Assembly: GCA_004172935.1 (NCBI GenBank)
Contig: SDZD01000008.1
Location: forward strand, 62,001-126,000
DNA: 64,000 nt
From: a bacterium
GTDB lineage: Bacteria; Armatimonadota; Abditibacteriia; Abditibacteriales; Abditibacteriaceae
Direction of reading: 5' to 3'
Made by a program: the position numbers and the translations under genes
The notes under the pieces: model-generated
The model's database searches: none
The model's input: only the letters and a program-made list of their open reading frames with translations
What the model was told of the DNA's origin: nothing
Part shown: positions 26,442-35,609 of the stretch, piece after piece
Position numbering within the stretch: the stretch's first letter is position 1
Layout of the letters: every line of letters begins with the position of its first letter

Positions 26442-27353
26442 TTAATATTTCTTTTTTGTTGCGTCATTTCCCTCGCCAAGACAGATTAAAAAATTACTTA
26501 GCAACGAAGTCAGGTACTTGTCACGCCGATAGATAGCAGCAATGCGCTGAGGAGATTGCTCGGTTGATGCTTGCAATGGAAGAGCGACGAGGGAGTTTCG
26601 GCTGACTTCATCTTCAACCACCAAACGCGGGAGGAGAGCGATACCCAGCCCCGCCTTGACCATTTGTTTTATGGTTTCCAGGTTGTCCAACTCCATAGCG
26701 ATGGATGGGGTAAGTCCAGCTGAGCCGAAGAGTTGCTCGGCGATACGCCGGAGGCGGGTGCCACGATGCGTCACGAGCAAAGGCTCATCAACAAAATCGG
26801 CGAAGGAAAGTGGGCGCTGAGATTGGGCCAATGGGGCATCGGGGGGAAGGACGAGAACATTGTCGTAAGTGGCGAGTTCAGTAGCGACAATCTGGGTTTC
26901 GCCATGAAAATCCATGACCACACCAACATCGACGGCATTGGAAAGCACCATTTCGGTGATGTCGTTGGAATTACTGGTGACAAGCGTCAGTTGGACGCCG
27001 GGATGCTGTTGGCGGTAGGCACCGAGAAGCGTGGGGAGATAGTAGGTGGCGGCAGTCGTACTGGCTCCGACCTTGAGAGTGCCCGCTTCGCCTTGCACAA
27101 CCAGAGAGATAGATTCCTCAGTCTGGGCTTTGAGGCGAAGCATTTCGAGAGCGTGGCGGTGAAGGATTTCGCCAGCAGGGGTAAGCGCAACTGTATGACC
27201 GAGTCGGTCGAGCAAGCGCGTGTGAAAGTGTTTTTCTAACGAAGCTATTTGACGGGTTACGGCGGGTTGACTGAGGGATAGCTCTTCCGCCGCGCGAGTG
27301 AAGTTGCCAATGGCGACAACGCGGACGAAGGCTTCGAGTTGATGGAGGTCCAT
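26442..27353 (-). CDS. LysR-family transcriptional regulator
   Basis: 303 aa. N-terminal winged helix: MDLHQLEAFVRVVAIGNFTRAAEELSLSQPAVTRQIASLEKHFHTRLLDRLG. C-terminal LysR substrate-binding domain from about 90 (LKVGASTTAATYYLPTLLGAYRQQHPGVQLTLVTS), similar to the CysB/CbbR/YeiE group. It is divergent from the methyltransferase at 27445-28152 and so may control it, with binding sites in the roughly 90-base spacer. The effector is unknown. Confidence 0.92.
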   Translation of the reverse strand: MDLHQLEAFVRVVAIGNFTRAAEELSLSQPAVTRQIASLEKHFHTRLLDRLGHTVALTPAGEILHRHALEMLRLKAQTEESISLVVQGEAGTLKVGASTTAATYYLPTLLGAYRQQHPGVQLTLVTSNSNDITEMVLSNAVDVGVVMDFHGETQIVATELATYDNVLVLPPDAPLAQSQRPLSFADFVDEPLLVTHRGTRLRRIAEQLFGSAGLTPSIAMELDNLETIKQMVKAGLGIALLPRLVVEDEVSRNSLVALPLQASTEQSPQRIAAIYRRDKYLTSLLSNFLICLGEGNDATKKKY

Positions 27354-27444
27354 AGCCTAGCTACTTGAGCCATGCGTTATATGCATGGTTTGGATGCAAA
27401 ACTTTCATTTCCATTATAGCCAAACCACCAATAAGCTACTGTAT

Positions 27445-28152
27445 GTGAAATCAACGGTAGAACAAATTCGCGAACGATTCGATAACGACGTAGAGCGGTT
27501 TTCCAATCTGGAAACCGGACAGGCGGCCACAATGGACGCGCCACTCTCGCTACAGTTGGTTGTTCAAGCTGCCGCTGCCTTGCGACCAGATGGAAAAAGC
27601 GTCTTGGACGTTGGCTGCGGGGCTGGCAACTACACCCTGCAACTGCTCCAGCGCGTGCCGAACCTGGACTGTACTTTAGTCGATTTAAGCTGCCCGATGC
27701 TGCGCCGCGCCAAAGAGCGAGTCGGAGCAGTGACCAGCGGAACAGTGACAGCGGTTCAGGCCGATGTGCGTGAATTAGAACTCGGCGGAGAAAAGTACGA
27801 TTACATCCTCGCCGCTGCGGTACTGCACCACCTGCGCACCGATGAGGAGTGGGAGGCAACATTCGCCAAATTCTTTCGCGCCTTGAAACCGGGCGGAAGC
27901 GTGTGGATCGTCGATCTCGTCTACCACTCCACAGTAGCCGTTCAGGAAATGATGTGGGCGCGCTATGGCGATTATCTGGTCGGCCTCAAAGACGAGAAGT
28001 ACCGCGACCACGTGTACGCCTACATCGAACAGGAGGACACCCCGAAGCCGCTGGTGTATCAATTGGAGTTGCTGCGCAAAGTCGGCTTCAATGAGGTGGA
28101 AGTCCTCAATATGAGTACCTGTTTCGCAGCCTTTGGCGGTGTGAAAAGCTAA
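27445..28152 (+). CDS. Class I SAM-dependent methyltransferase
   Basis: About 235 aa from GTG 27445, giving the beginning VKSTVEQIRERFDNDVERFSNLETG that I associate with this family. Earlier in-frame ATGs at 27385 and 27394 add 20 or 17 residues with no obvious function. SAM motif I is VLDVGCGAGNYTLQLLQ; a later acidic strand end is CTLVDLS; motif IV region YDYILAAAVLHHL. No signal peptide. Substrate unknown; UbiE/arsenite-type small-molecule methyltransferases are similar in outline. Divergent from a LysR regulator. Confidence 0.85.
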   Translation: MKSTVEQIRERFDNDVERFSNLETGQAATMDAPLSLQLVVQAAAALRPDGKSVLDVGCGAGNYTLQLLQRVPNLDCTLVDLSCPMLRRAKERVGAVTSGTVTAVQADVRELELGGEKYDYILAAAVLHHLRTDEEWEATFAKFFRALKPGGSVWIVDLVYHSTVAVQEMMWARYGDYLVGLKDEKYRDHVYAYIEQEDTPKPLVYQLELLRKVGFNEVEVLNMSTCFAAFGGVKS

Positions 28153-28216
28153 ACCGAGCGTATATCTCCCCCCGCGCGTCACACTGCCAGATACACACAA
28201 CAAGGATGGTCGGCAG

Positions 28217-29377
28217 ATGAAACGCGAATCAGAAAACAAAAAGGTCGAGGGCGATTTAAAGAACAGTCTCAAAGATGTCCGCACGCGCCTTGGCCTGAGC
28301 CAGAATGAGTTGGCCCAGCGCGCGGGCGTGGCGCGGCAAACCATCGGCGGCATTGAGGCCGCGTTGTATGCCCCTTCGGCAGCAGTCGCACTGCGCTTGG
28401 CGCGCGCTTTGGGTTGCCGGGTCGAGGAACTATTTTGGCTGGAAGAAGAGCTATTCCCTACCCTCTCGGTAACGCGCGCTCAAAGTGAAACCGTGCCATC
28501 CGAAGGTGAACGCCTGTTGGTGGGAAAAGTCGGCGAAAAGTGGTTCGGGCACTCGCTGAGCGGCGATGCGGCATTTCGCTCCGAACTGATGCCCGCCGAT
28601 GCCCTCGCACTGTCCCCGGCATCCGATTCCGACGACTGCGAAGTTCAGCTTCTCGATTCACCCGAATCGCTGGAACGCACCGTTCTCATCGCGGGTTGTT
28701 CGCCCGCCATCTCGCTGTGGACACGCTCGGCGCAGCGCTGGCACCCATCGCTTCGGCCCGCATGGATTCACGCCAATAGCACACGGGCGCTCGAAGCTCT
28801 GGCGCGCGGCGAGGTTCACATCGCTGGGTTGCACCTGTGCGACCCGCAAACGGGCGAGGAGAATCTGCCCTTCGTTCGTCAACTGGTCGGCGAAGGCAAA
28901 GTCACGGTCATCAACTTCGGCGTATGGAACGAAGGCTTAATGGTGGCGACTGGTAACCCCAAAAATATTCGCGACCTTGATGGTTTAGCCCACGAAAACG
29001 TGCGCTTTATCAACCGTGAATACGGCGCGGGGGCGCGCCTACTGTTCGATACGCTGCTCGCCGAAGCCAAAATCTCGCCAGATGCGGTGCGCGGCTATGA
29101 AGACATCGCCGCCAGCCATCAGGCCGTAGCGCGCCGCATCAGCACAGGCGAAGCCGATGCCGGAATGGGTACGGCAGCGATGGCGCTTATCTATAATCTC
29201 GATTTCCTGCCGCTACGCTCAGTTCGCTTTGACCTCGCGGTGCGAACCGATTTCCTGAAAGAAGAACCTGTCAGCCAACTTTTCGAAACGCTTTCACATA
29301 AATCTGTACGCACGCAATTGCAAAAGTTGGGGGGATACGACACCACTCGCACGGGCGATATAATCGCCCATGTCTAG
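28217..29377 (+). CDS. Fused XRE-type HTH and molybdate-type binding-protein regulator
   Basis: 386 aa, cytoplasmic. An XRE helix-turn-helix at 15-70 (VRTRLGLSQNELAQRAGVARQTIGGIEAALYAPS) is joined to a periplasmic-binding-protein fold (about 130-380, with VLIAGCSPAISLW, EVHIAGLHLCDPQTGEE, INREYGAGARLLFDTLL). This HTH-PBP fusion is the COG1910-type architecture, usually annotated as a molybdate-binding transcriptional regulator. It is expected to sense an oxyanion or small ligand. Its last codons overlap the start of the APH(6)-like kinase by 8 bases, so the two are co-translated. Confidence 0.85.
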   Translation: MKRESENKKVEGDLKNSLKDVRTRLGLSQNELAQRAGVARQTIGGIEAALYAPSAAVALRLARALGCRVEELFWLEEELFPTLSVTRAQSETVPSEGERLLVGKVGEKWFGHSLSGDAAFRSELMPADALALSPASDSDDCEVQLLDSPESLERTVLIAGCSPAISLWTRSAQRWHPSLRPAWIHANSTRALEALARGEVHIAGLHLCDPQTGEENLPFVRQLVGEGKVTVINFGVWNEGLMVATGNPKNIRDLDGLAHENVRFINREYGAGARLLFDTLLAEAKISPDAVRGYEDIAASHQAVARRISTGEADAGMGTAAMALIYNLDFLPLRSVRFDLAVRTDFLKEEPVSQLFETLSHKSVRTQLQKLGGYDTTRTGDIIAHV

Positions 29378-30188
29378 TAACGCCCTCACTATGTTCGACG
29401 AGTATTTGCAGAAGTGGAATTTGGCCCCCGATGGCGGCGCGATAATAACCCATAGCAGTTGCTTGCTACCAGTTCGCCACAATGGCGCCGCCGCGATGCT
29501 CAAAATCGCCATCGAGCCGGAAGAGCGCTTTGGCGGCGCGCTGATGGTATGGTGGGACGGACAGGGCGCCGCGCGAGTGTTGGCCCACGAAGGCGCCGCC
29601 CTGTTGATGGAACGCGCACAGGGCGATCAATCGCTCGTAGCCATGAGTTACAGCGGTTACGACGATGAGGCCACCCGCATTTTGTGCGGCGCCATCGCCG
29701 AGTTGCACCGCCCTCGCAACAAACCACTCCCCGAACTAATTCCCCTCACCCGTTGGTTTGCCGAACTATTCCCCGCTGCCCAACTGCATGGCGGCTTGCT
29801 TGCCTTGTGTGCGACAACCGCCCGCGAACTGCTCGAACATCCTCAAGAGGAATGCGTACTGCACGGCGATATTCACCACCAGAACATCCTCGATTTCGGC
29901 GAGCGCGGCTGGCTCGCCATCGACCCGAAAAGGCTATGGGGCGAGCGCGCTTTCGACTACGCCAACCTTTTCTGCAACCCCGATAAATCGGTGGGATATG
30001 ACCGCAACCTGTTTCTACGCCGACTCGACATAGTCACCGAAGCAGCGGGGTTCGAGCGCAAGCGGCTATTGCAGTGGATTCTGGCATGGTCGGGCCTCTC
30101 AGCCGCATGGATGCTGGGCGACGGGCAAAGCAACGAATTCGATCTTTCCATCGCGGAGTTAGCATCAGACGAACTCGCACGCCTATAA
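29370..30188 (+). CDS. APH(6)/streptomycin 6-kinase-like phosphotransferase
   Basis: 272 aa, about family length. N-terminal lobe with HNGAAAMLKIAIEPEE (the Lys that orients ATP) and GGALMVWWDGQGAARVLAHEGAALLMERA, which matches the APH(6) block around VLLERA. The catalytic loop VLHGDIHHQNIL (around 163-174) and the metal-binding Asp in WLAIDPKRLWGERAFDYANL are intact. The family phosphorylates streptomycin or, in chromosomal forms, unknown hydroxylated substrates. Codon use resembles the neighbours and no mobile element is near, so it is probably an ancestral gene. Its link to an oxyanion-type regulator is unusual. Confidence 0.88.
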   Translation: MSSNALTMFDEYLQKWNLAPDGGAIITHSSCLLPVRHNGAAAMLKIAIEPEERFGGALMVWWDGQGAARVLAHEGAALLMERAQGDQSLVAMSYSGYDDEATRILCGAIAELHRPRNKPLPELIPLTRWFAELFPAAQLHGGLLALCATTARELLEHPQEECVLHGDIHHQNILDFGERGWLAIDPKRLWGERAFDYANLFCNPDKSVGYDRNLFLRRLDIVTEAAGFERKRLLQWILAWSGLSAAWMLGDGQSNEFDLSIAELASDELARL

Positions 30189-30223
30189 CAAAGGGCGCCC
30201 ACTGCATAGTGGGCGCCCTTTGT
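30188..30223. terminator. Bidirectional terminator between the kinase and peptidase genes
   Basis: 16-bp perfect stem acaaagggcgcccact / agtgggcgccctttgt with a 4-nt gcat loop, between the converging genes ending at 30188 and 30243. T-rich sequence flanks both arms. Confidence 0.88.
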
Positions 30224-30242
30224 GTTGAAAGCTCTCGAAAAA

Positions 30243-32756
30243 TTAGTGGCGTGGTTCGACGCCAAGCAAGCTACGCACAAAGAAATCTTTGCGGCGACGG
30301 GTGCCGTAAGCGCCGCCGCCCGCACCGTGGTTAGCACCGGGAACAACGATAAGTTCGAAGTCCTTATCAGCCTTAATAAGCTTGTCCACCACTTGCATGG
30401 TCGAGGCGGGATCGACATTGGAATCCAGTTCGCCAACGACTAACTGAACTTTGCCCTGCATTTCTGCGGCGTGATCGACGTTGGAGGAATCGGCGTATGA
30501 TTTATCGACGGGCCATCCCATCCACTGCTCATTCCACCAGATTTTGTCCATGCGGTTGTCGTGGCAACCACAGTCGGCGACGGCAGCCTTATAAAAGTCG
30601 CCGTGCCAGATGAGTGCTGCAAGAGCGTTCTGTCCACCCGCACTGCCGCCATAAATGCCGACTCGCGAAATATCCATCCAGGGTCGAGTCGCCGCTGCCG
30701 ACTTCATCCACGCGATGCGGTCGGGAAATCCGGCATCCTTCAGGTTCTTGAAGCACACATCATGGAAGGCCCGTGAGCGCCAGTTGGTGCCCATGCCGTC
30801 GAGTTGAACCACGATGAAGCCGAGGTCGGCCAATTGATGGAAGCCGTTCAGGGTGTCAAAGGCTTTAGGCGTGAAAAAGTCCTGTGGTCCGGCGTAGATA
30901 TTCTCGATGACCGGGTATTTTTTGGTCGGGTCGAAGTTGGAAGGGCGCACAATGACACCATAAACCGGCGTCTGTCCGTCGCGTCCCATCGAAGTAAAAC
31001 GCTCGGTTTGAGTCCATCCCGCTTTCTTCAAAGCATCCAAATCGCTGGTTTCCAGAACGCACAACTGTTTGCCCGTAGTCCCATCGCGCAGCACCGATTG
31101 GGGCGCCATATCGACGCGCGAGAAGGTATCAATCAAAAAGCGACGGTCTGGCGACCATTGCCATTTGTGGGTGCCGTCGCCACTGGTCAGCATAGTAAGA
31201 CCGGTGCCATCGAAGTTCACACGCGCCAGTTGCGCATAATAAGGGTCTTGCCCTTCGACCATGCCGAATGCGCGGAACCAGATTTGGCGCTTCTCTTCAT
31301 CGACACTCTCCACTTCGCGCATCACGAAGTTTCCAACGGTAACTTTGTTCTTCAGCTTCGCGGTGTTGGTATCAAACAAATATAGATGATTCCAACCATC
31401 GCGTTCGCTGGCCCACAACATCTCGTTGGTTTTGGGCATCATCTTGTAGTAGGTTTTGCCCGAATAGTCGATGAAGGTATCGGAGTGTTCTTCGATGAGA
31501 GGGCGAACTGTGCCCTGAGTCGCATCGAACTCCATGACACGCAAATTCTGGTGTCCGCGTTGGTTGAACAGGAAGCGGAAGCGGTCGCCCTCCCAACCCA
31601 GCGACTCGACGCTCCACGGATTGTGGAACTGCTCGTCCGAAGTAGCGATTTCCTTTCCGTTCACGATGTCGAACAAACGGGGGCGCTTGATTTCGACACG
31701 GTCGCCCGGCTTCAGATAATCGAGGGTGACAAGTTTGGGCTGCACCTGATCTCTGGGCGATGAATTGACGATGTAAACCTTATGCTCCTGTTCGGGCTGT
31801 GTTTGCATCGCGACAGCGAAACGCCCATCAGGAGAGGTTTCGATGTTGCCATAGAAGTTCTGCGTGACCCCATCTTTAGAGATTTGGGTTTCAGCCTTCG
31901 TCTCCTTGTCTCGGCGCCACAGATTAAAGCCACGCGCGAATACCTCGAACTGAGGAGCAACTTGTGGCGTGGCTGTGTTTACGGCGGGTGACTGCCTGGG
32001 CCTGTTTCTTGGAGTGGGGGCACCGGGCGATGTTTCGCCTCCAATGACAGCGATGGATTCGGCGTCGGTTGCCTCGTAGGTACCCAATACATTCTCTGCG
32101 TTTTGGGCATCGACCACGAGCCAAACATGGCCGCCATAGGTATTCTGGCGGAAAGAGGCTCCCGGCTTCACTGTACCGTAAGGAGTGCGGGTGCCATCAG
32201 TTCCAACCCACACTAACTGAATATCGTTTTTTGTGCGGTTGTCGAAGGTAATCGAGGTGTTGTCGCCTGTGCGCTGGGAGATGCGTGGGCGGCGTCCCTG
32301 CAACGGCTGCAATGATATTTCGTGCAAAGATGCCGTTGATGTGGCGAGCTTATTGTCCTTCCACTCGTACACGGTGCCCTCGGCACGAAAACGCACCCAT
32401 GAGCCATCGGGAGCAGTCTCAATCCAACTGAAAGGTAGGTTTTCGGCATCGACGGGCTTATTCAACTTCTGCCCCAAGGCGGTGGCGAGAAGTTTGGTAT
32501 CGAATGGGCTTTGACGCTTTCCGGTGCGGGCGTTCACCCACACGAACTCCCATTTTTGCGGAGCGCTTTGGATGCGATACCAGAACGAATTACCGTCTTC
32601 GCTCCAATGAGGAGCGACAGACTGACGAAAAACCTGGTTGGCAAAACGTGCAGGTAAACCCTCGGCGCGCTCGTAATCGGCGCGCCCTCCTTGAGCAAAA
32701 GCGGAAGAAGAACTCATGACGAGAGCGGCACACGCGGCGAGACGAACGAGATGCAT
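30243..32756 (-). CDS. Secreted S9 (DPP-IV-type) peptidase with VHL-like domain
   Basis: 837 aa from ATG 32756 (MHLVRLAACAALVMSSSSAFAQ, a signal peptide). Upstream frame to 32876 is unlikely to be translated. The N-terminal beta-propeller (DPPIV_N) runs to about 580. The alpha/beta-hydrolase follows, with Ser in GIYGGSAGGQNAL (around 703), Asp in GELDSNVDP (around 776) and His in GANHGAGG (around 810). Within the propeller, about 165-240, is an insert ITFDNRTKNDIQLVWVGTDG through TPYGTVKPG and TYGGHVWLVVDA. It matches the beta domain of von Hippel-Lindau proteins, a known but rarely discussed fusion in bacterial S9 peptidases. It should cleave dipeptides or oligopeptides in the periplasm. Confidence 0.92.
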   Translation of the reverse strand: MHLVRLAACAALVMSSSSAFAQGGRADYERAEGLPARFANQVFRQSVAPHWSEDGNSFWYRIQSAPQKWEFVWVNARTGKRQSPFDTKLLATALGQKLNKPVDAENLPFSWIETAPDGSWVRFRAEGTVYEWKDNKLATSTASLHEISLQPLQGRRPRISQRTGDNTSITFDNRTKNDIQLVWVGTDGTRTPYGTVKPGASFRQNTYGGHVWLVVDAQNAENVLGTYEATDAESIAVIGGETSPGAPTPRNRPRQSPAVNTATPQVAPQFEVFARGFNLWRRDKETKAETQISKDGVTQNFYGNIETSPDGRFAVAMQTQPEQEHKVYIVNSSPRDQVQPKLVTLDYLKPGDRVEIKRPRLFDIVNGKEIATSDEQFHNPWSVESLGWEGDRFRFLFNQRGHQNLRVMEFDATQGTVRPLIEEHSDTFIDYSGKTYYKMMPKTNEMLWASERDGWNHLYLFDTNTAKLKNKVTVGNFVMREVESVDEEKRQIWFRAFGMVEGQDPYYAQLARVNFDGTGLTMLTSGDGTHKWQWSPDRRFLIDTFSRVDMAPQSVLRDGTTGKQLCVLETSDLDALKKAGWTQTERFTSMGRDGQTPVYGVIVRPSNFDPTKKYPVIENIYAGPQDFFTPKAFDTLNGFHQLADLGFIVVQLDGMGTNWRSRAFHDVCFKNLKDAGFPDRIAWMKSAAATRPWMDISRVGIYGGSAGGQNALAALIWHGDFYKAAVADCGCHDNRMDKIWWNEQWMGWPVDKSYADSSNVDHAAEMQGKVQLVVGELDSNVDPASTMQVVDKLIKADKDFELIVVPGANHGAGGGAYGTRRRKDFFVRSLLGVEPRH

Positions 32757-32927
32757 TGCTAACGAATTGGTATACCAGAATTTATTCAGCGATACAGGGA
32801 CGAATTTTGAGAGAATTTGGTCATTTTGGGGTACTCTGAGTTGGGGATCATAGGGGGAAGACGTTTCTTTGCTCATGCGTCAAACTCACAGTGCGCTTTC
32901 AAGCGTCGCTTTAGACCAATCTTTTCG

Positions 32928-34316
32928 ATGAACTTCAAGTCTCGTGCGGCGAATGCCGTTTTCGTTTTGGGAGCGATGGGGACAGCTTTTGGCGCGGGTT
33001 ATGGCGCCCATGCTGAGCGATTTCCCGCTCAATGGCGCTGGCCTCTCGATGGCTCGCCCATCGCCCAATTGACACGCACCGCTGACGGCAACGTCATGGT
33101 TGCGGCGGCGGCAGCCGACGCCAAAGTGCCGCGCAACTTCAAGCCCGACCTGCGCCCCTACGAAACGTTGGATGAAGTGCGCCGCGCCATCAAAGACAAC
33201 TTCGTCTCGACCAAAGTGGACGATGTGCAAATCACCAACGGCGCGATTCGCGGCATGTTACGTTCGTTGGGCGACCGCTTCACCCGCTACTTGCCGCCTG
33301 AAGATTACAGCGAGTTCCTCAGCTCGAACAAAGGCGAGTTCATCGGCATCGGCGCACGCATCGACGTGCAGGACGATTACGCCGGAAGCGCTTTGGCCAA
33401 GCCCTTTGGCGCCAGCCGTCCCTACATCGTCGAACCGTTGCCCGGTGGCCCAGCACAAAAAGCCGGACTTAAGCGCGGCGACGTGATTTTGGCGGTCAAC
33501 GGCAAATCGACGGCGGACATGAGCGAAGATGCCACCATCTCGTTTATTCGCGGCAATCGCGGCACGCCTGTCTCTCTCAAAATCGAGCGCAAACTCAATA
33601 ACGCCAAGGTGCTGCGCGACATTAAGTTCAACACCTTCGATGTGCAGCTCACCCGCGATACCATTGAATTGAACCCCGTCACGCTGACCTGGTTGCCGGG
33701 CAACATCGCTTGGATGAAGCTCGACGAGTTCAACGAAAAAACCGATGTCGAAATCGGCAAGGCTCTCAAACAAGTCAAAGCCGGACAGGATGGCACGCCC
33801 GCCAAAGGCCTTATCTTCGATATGCGCGGCAACCCCGGCGGCTTGCTGACAGCGGCGGTTAGCGTCGGCTCGCGCTTCATCAACAAAGGCCCCATCGTGT
33901 TCCAGCGCGAACGCACTGGCGAAGTGCGCCCGCTGAACGCCGAAACCGACAAGTTCATGAACCTGAAAGTCCCAGTTGCGGTTCTGGTAGATGGCTATTC
34001 GGCGAGCGCGGCAGAAATCGTCACGGGCGCATTAAAGGACGATAGCATGGCGACTGTCGTCGGTGCCCAAACCTTCGGTAAGGCCAGCGTTCAGGTACTG
34101 GTCGATTTGAAGAACGGCGGCGCCGTCGTAATCACCACGGCCAAATATTTGACGCCCTCGAAGCAGGACATCTCCGATAAGGGCATCATGCCCGATGTTG
34201 TGGTGGCTGCCAGCCCCGAAGATGCCGTGAGCGGACGCGGTGCCCAGTTGCAAAAAGCCGTCGATGTCCTCAAGTCGAAGACACAAACGGGCGCATTGAC
34301 GGCCAAGGCTAACTAA
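32928..34316 (+). CDS. S41 C-terminal processing peptidase
   Basis: 462 aa from ATG 32928 (MNFKSRAANAVFVLGAMGTAFGAGYG). It has a signal anchor, then a helical N-terminal region with the FTRYLPPEDYSEF motif, and a PDZ domain (about 140-225: YIVEPLPGGPAQKAGLKRGDVILAVNGKS). The S41 core has DMRGNPGGLL, the nucleophile Ser in VDGYSASAAEI (around 357) and the Lys base in TFGKASVQ (around 384). It trims extracytoplasmic proteins. First gene of an operon with the rhodanese (5-base gap) and a pseudopilin-like gene. Confidence 0.95.
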   Translation: MNFKSRAANAVFVLGAMGTAFGAGYGAHAERFPAQWRWPLDGSPIAQLTRTADGNVMVAAAAADAKVPRNFKPDLRPYETLDEVRRAIKDNFVSTKVDDVQITNGAIRGMLRSLGDRFTRYLPPEDYSEFLSSNKGEFIGIGARIDVQDDYAGSALAKPFGASRPYIVEPLPGGPAQKAGLKRGDVILAVNGKSTADMSEDATISFIRGNRGTPVSLKIERKLNNAKVLRDIKFNTFDVQLTRDTIELNPVTLTWLPGNIAWMKLDEFNEKTDVEIGKALKQVKAGQDGTPAKGLIFDMRGNPGGLLTAAVSVGSRFINKGPIVFQRERTGEVRPLNAETDKFMNLKVPVAVLVDGYSASAAEIVTGALKDDSMATVVGAQTFGKASVQVLVDLKNGGAVVITTAKYLTPSKQDISDKGIMPDVVVAASPEDAVSGRGAQLQKAVDVLKSKTQTGALTAKAN

Positions 34317-34321
34317 CGACT

Positions 34322-34960
34322 ATGAACCGCCTCTTCCTCCTCATCGCGGTTCCGCTTCTTGGCTCGTTCGCCGCTGCGCCCAATGACCAACCGGAAGAAG
34401 GCGGCACAGTCGTCGGCCCTTCGGTACTAATGAACGCCCGCGCCCACAACGAAGCCGCAATTTTCGATTTGCGCCCCAGTGGGCGCCGAGTTCCCGACGC
34501 CCAACCAGCGGTGCGCTTTGCTTCCGGGCAACAGCGCGCCGTCTTTTTATTAGGTAGCCCCGCTCAGTGCGACCGTTTCGCGGCCAGTCGAGGCTTGCAT
34601 TCCTACTTCATCGTGCCACCACGCATGATGGAATACGAGCAACTTCCCGGCGTCCCCCAGCTTTCACCCACCGAGGCCCAACAAAAGGTCGAACGCGACA
34701 AGTGGCCGCTGTTCGACATCAGCGAAGCCGAAGAATTTGCTGGCTCACGTTTGCCCCACTCCACCCGCCTTCAATACAGCGACTACGAAAGCTCGAAATT
34801 GCTTCCCCGCCATAAACCTTTTATCGTGGCTTGCCGTGTCGGGCACCGCTCCCAACTCGTCGTCGAGCGATTGCGAGCGTTGGGCTACGACGCGCGCAAC
34901 CTGAACGGCGGCCTGTGGGAATGGGAGTGTGCGGGACTTGCTTTGGAAAAAGGCGCATGA
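34322..34960 (+). CDS. Secreted rhodanese-like protein
   Basis: 212 aa. Short signal peptide (MNRLFLLIAVPLLGSFAAA). The second half is a rhodanese homology domain: WPLFDISEAEEFAGSRLPHSTRL, then active-site loop ACRVGHRSQLVVERL with Cys around 171, and DARNLNGGLWEWE at the end. The first half (VLMNARAHNEAAIFDLRPSG ... AVFLLGSPAQC) looks like a degenerate rhodanese copy without the loop Cys. It could be a sulfurtransferase or a persulfide carrier in the periplasm. Coupled to the protease upstream; its ATGA overlaps the next gene. Confidence 0.85.
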   Translation: MNRLFLLIAVPLLGSFAAAPNDQPEEGGTVVGPSVLMNARAHNEAAIFDLRPSGRRVPDAQPAVRFASGQQRAVFLLGSPAQCDRFAASRGLHSYFIVPPRMMEYEQLPGVPQLSPTEAQQKVERDKWPLFDISEAEEFAGSRLPHSTRLQYSDYESSKLLPRHKPFIVACRVGHRSQLVVERLRALGYDARNLNGGLWEWECAGLALEKGA

Positions 34961-35565
34961 AATCGCGCCTGAGTCCGCGTTACATCGCGCTGGGCCTTAT
35001 CGTGGTTGGTCTGGGTGTAGCTCTCTACTCAATCGCCCTCCCGTTACGTAGCCGCGCCCAGAAAACCGCCTGTCAAACCAACCTCAAGCAAATTGAGTTG
35101 GCAACGATGCAGTACGTGCGCGACTACGACGAGCTTTTCATGCTCGCGCCCAAGTGGAAGGAACAATTAGCTCCTTATGGCAGCATCAAAAGAGGTCCCG
35201 CCACCTTCTACATATGTCCCACCTCAAAAATCGACTACGCTTTCAACTCGGCCTTAAACGGATTACCACTCACGCTTGCGAAATCGCCCCTAACATTGGC
35301 GATGTTCTACGAGCCATCGCACCCCGTTATCGCTGATAATGGAGCGAGTTGGAATTCGGACGGCGTGCATGGTGCAGGTTCAAATGTCTGTTTTCAGGAT
35401 GGACACGTCGCATGGGTTCAGAGCAAGCCAAAGTTCTCGGATGTCGGACTTACCCAAATCGAAGAATATAATCGACAGCGTTACCGGGAATTTCTCACAC
35501 AAAAGCGATTGAGAGAGCAATTTCAAGGTGATATGGCAGCGCGCAAACGTTCGAAGGGGAAGTAG
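34957..35565 (+). CDS. Pseudopilin-like membrane-anchored protein lacking the processing motif
   Basis: 202 aa starting at ATG 34957, overlapping the rhodanese stop by ATGA. It has a single N-terminal membrane helix (YIALGLIVVGLGVALYSIALPL), then RSRAQKTACQTNLKQIELATMQYVRDYDELFMLAP. This is the same SNLKQ...YxxDYD segment as the three prepilins at 24-26 kb, and the end DGVHGAGSNVCFQDGHVAWVQ is the H-X9-DG type motif. There is no GFTLIE processing site, so it is either not cleaved by prepilin peptidase or has been re-purposed as a membrane protein. Confidence 0.78.
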   Translation: MKSRLSPRYIALGLIVVGLGVALYSIALPLRSRAQKTACQTNLKQIELATMQYVRDYDELFMLAPKWKEQLAPYGSIKRGPATFYICPTSKIDYAFNSALNGLPLTLAKSPLTLAMFYEPSHPVIADNGASWNSDGVHGAGSNVCFQDGHVAWVQSKPKFSDVGLTQIEEYNRQRYREFLTQKRLREQFQGDMAARKRSKGK

Positions 35566-35609
35566 CGACCGAACATCCCAGCGGCGCTTAATTTGCCTTT
35601 CGTGTTGGC

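Noticed and set aside
29370-30188. Acquired streptomycin-resistance gene
   Set aside because: No integron, transposon or plasmid feature nearby, composition like its neighbours, and translational coupling to a regulator; an ancestral chromosomal kinase is more likely.
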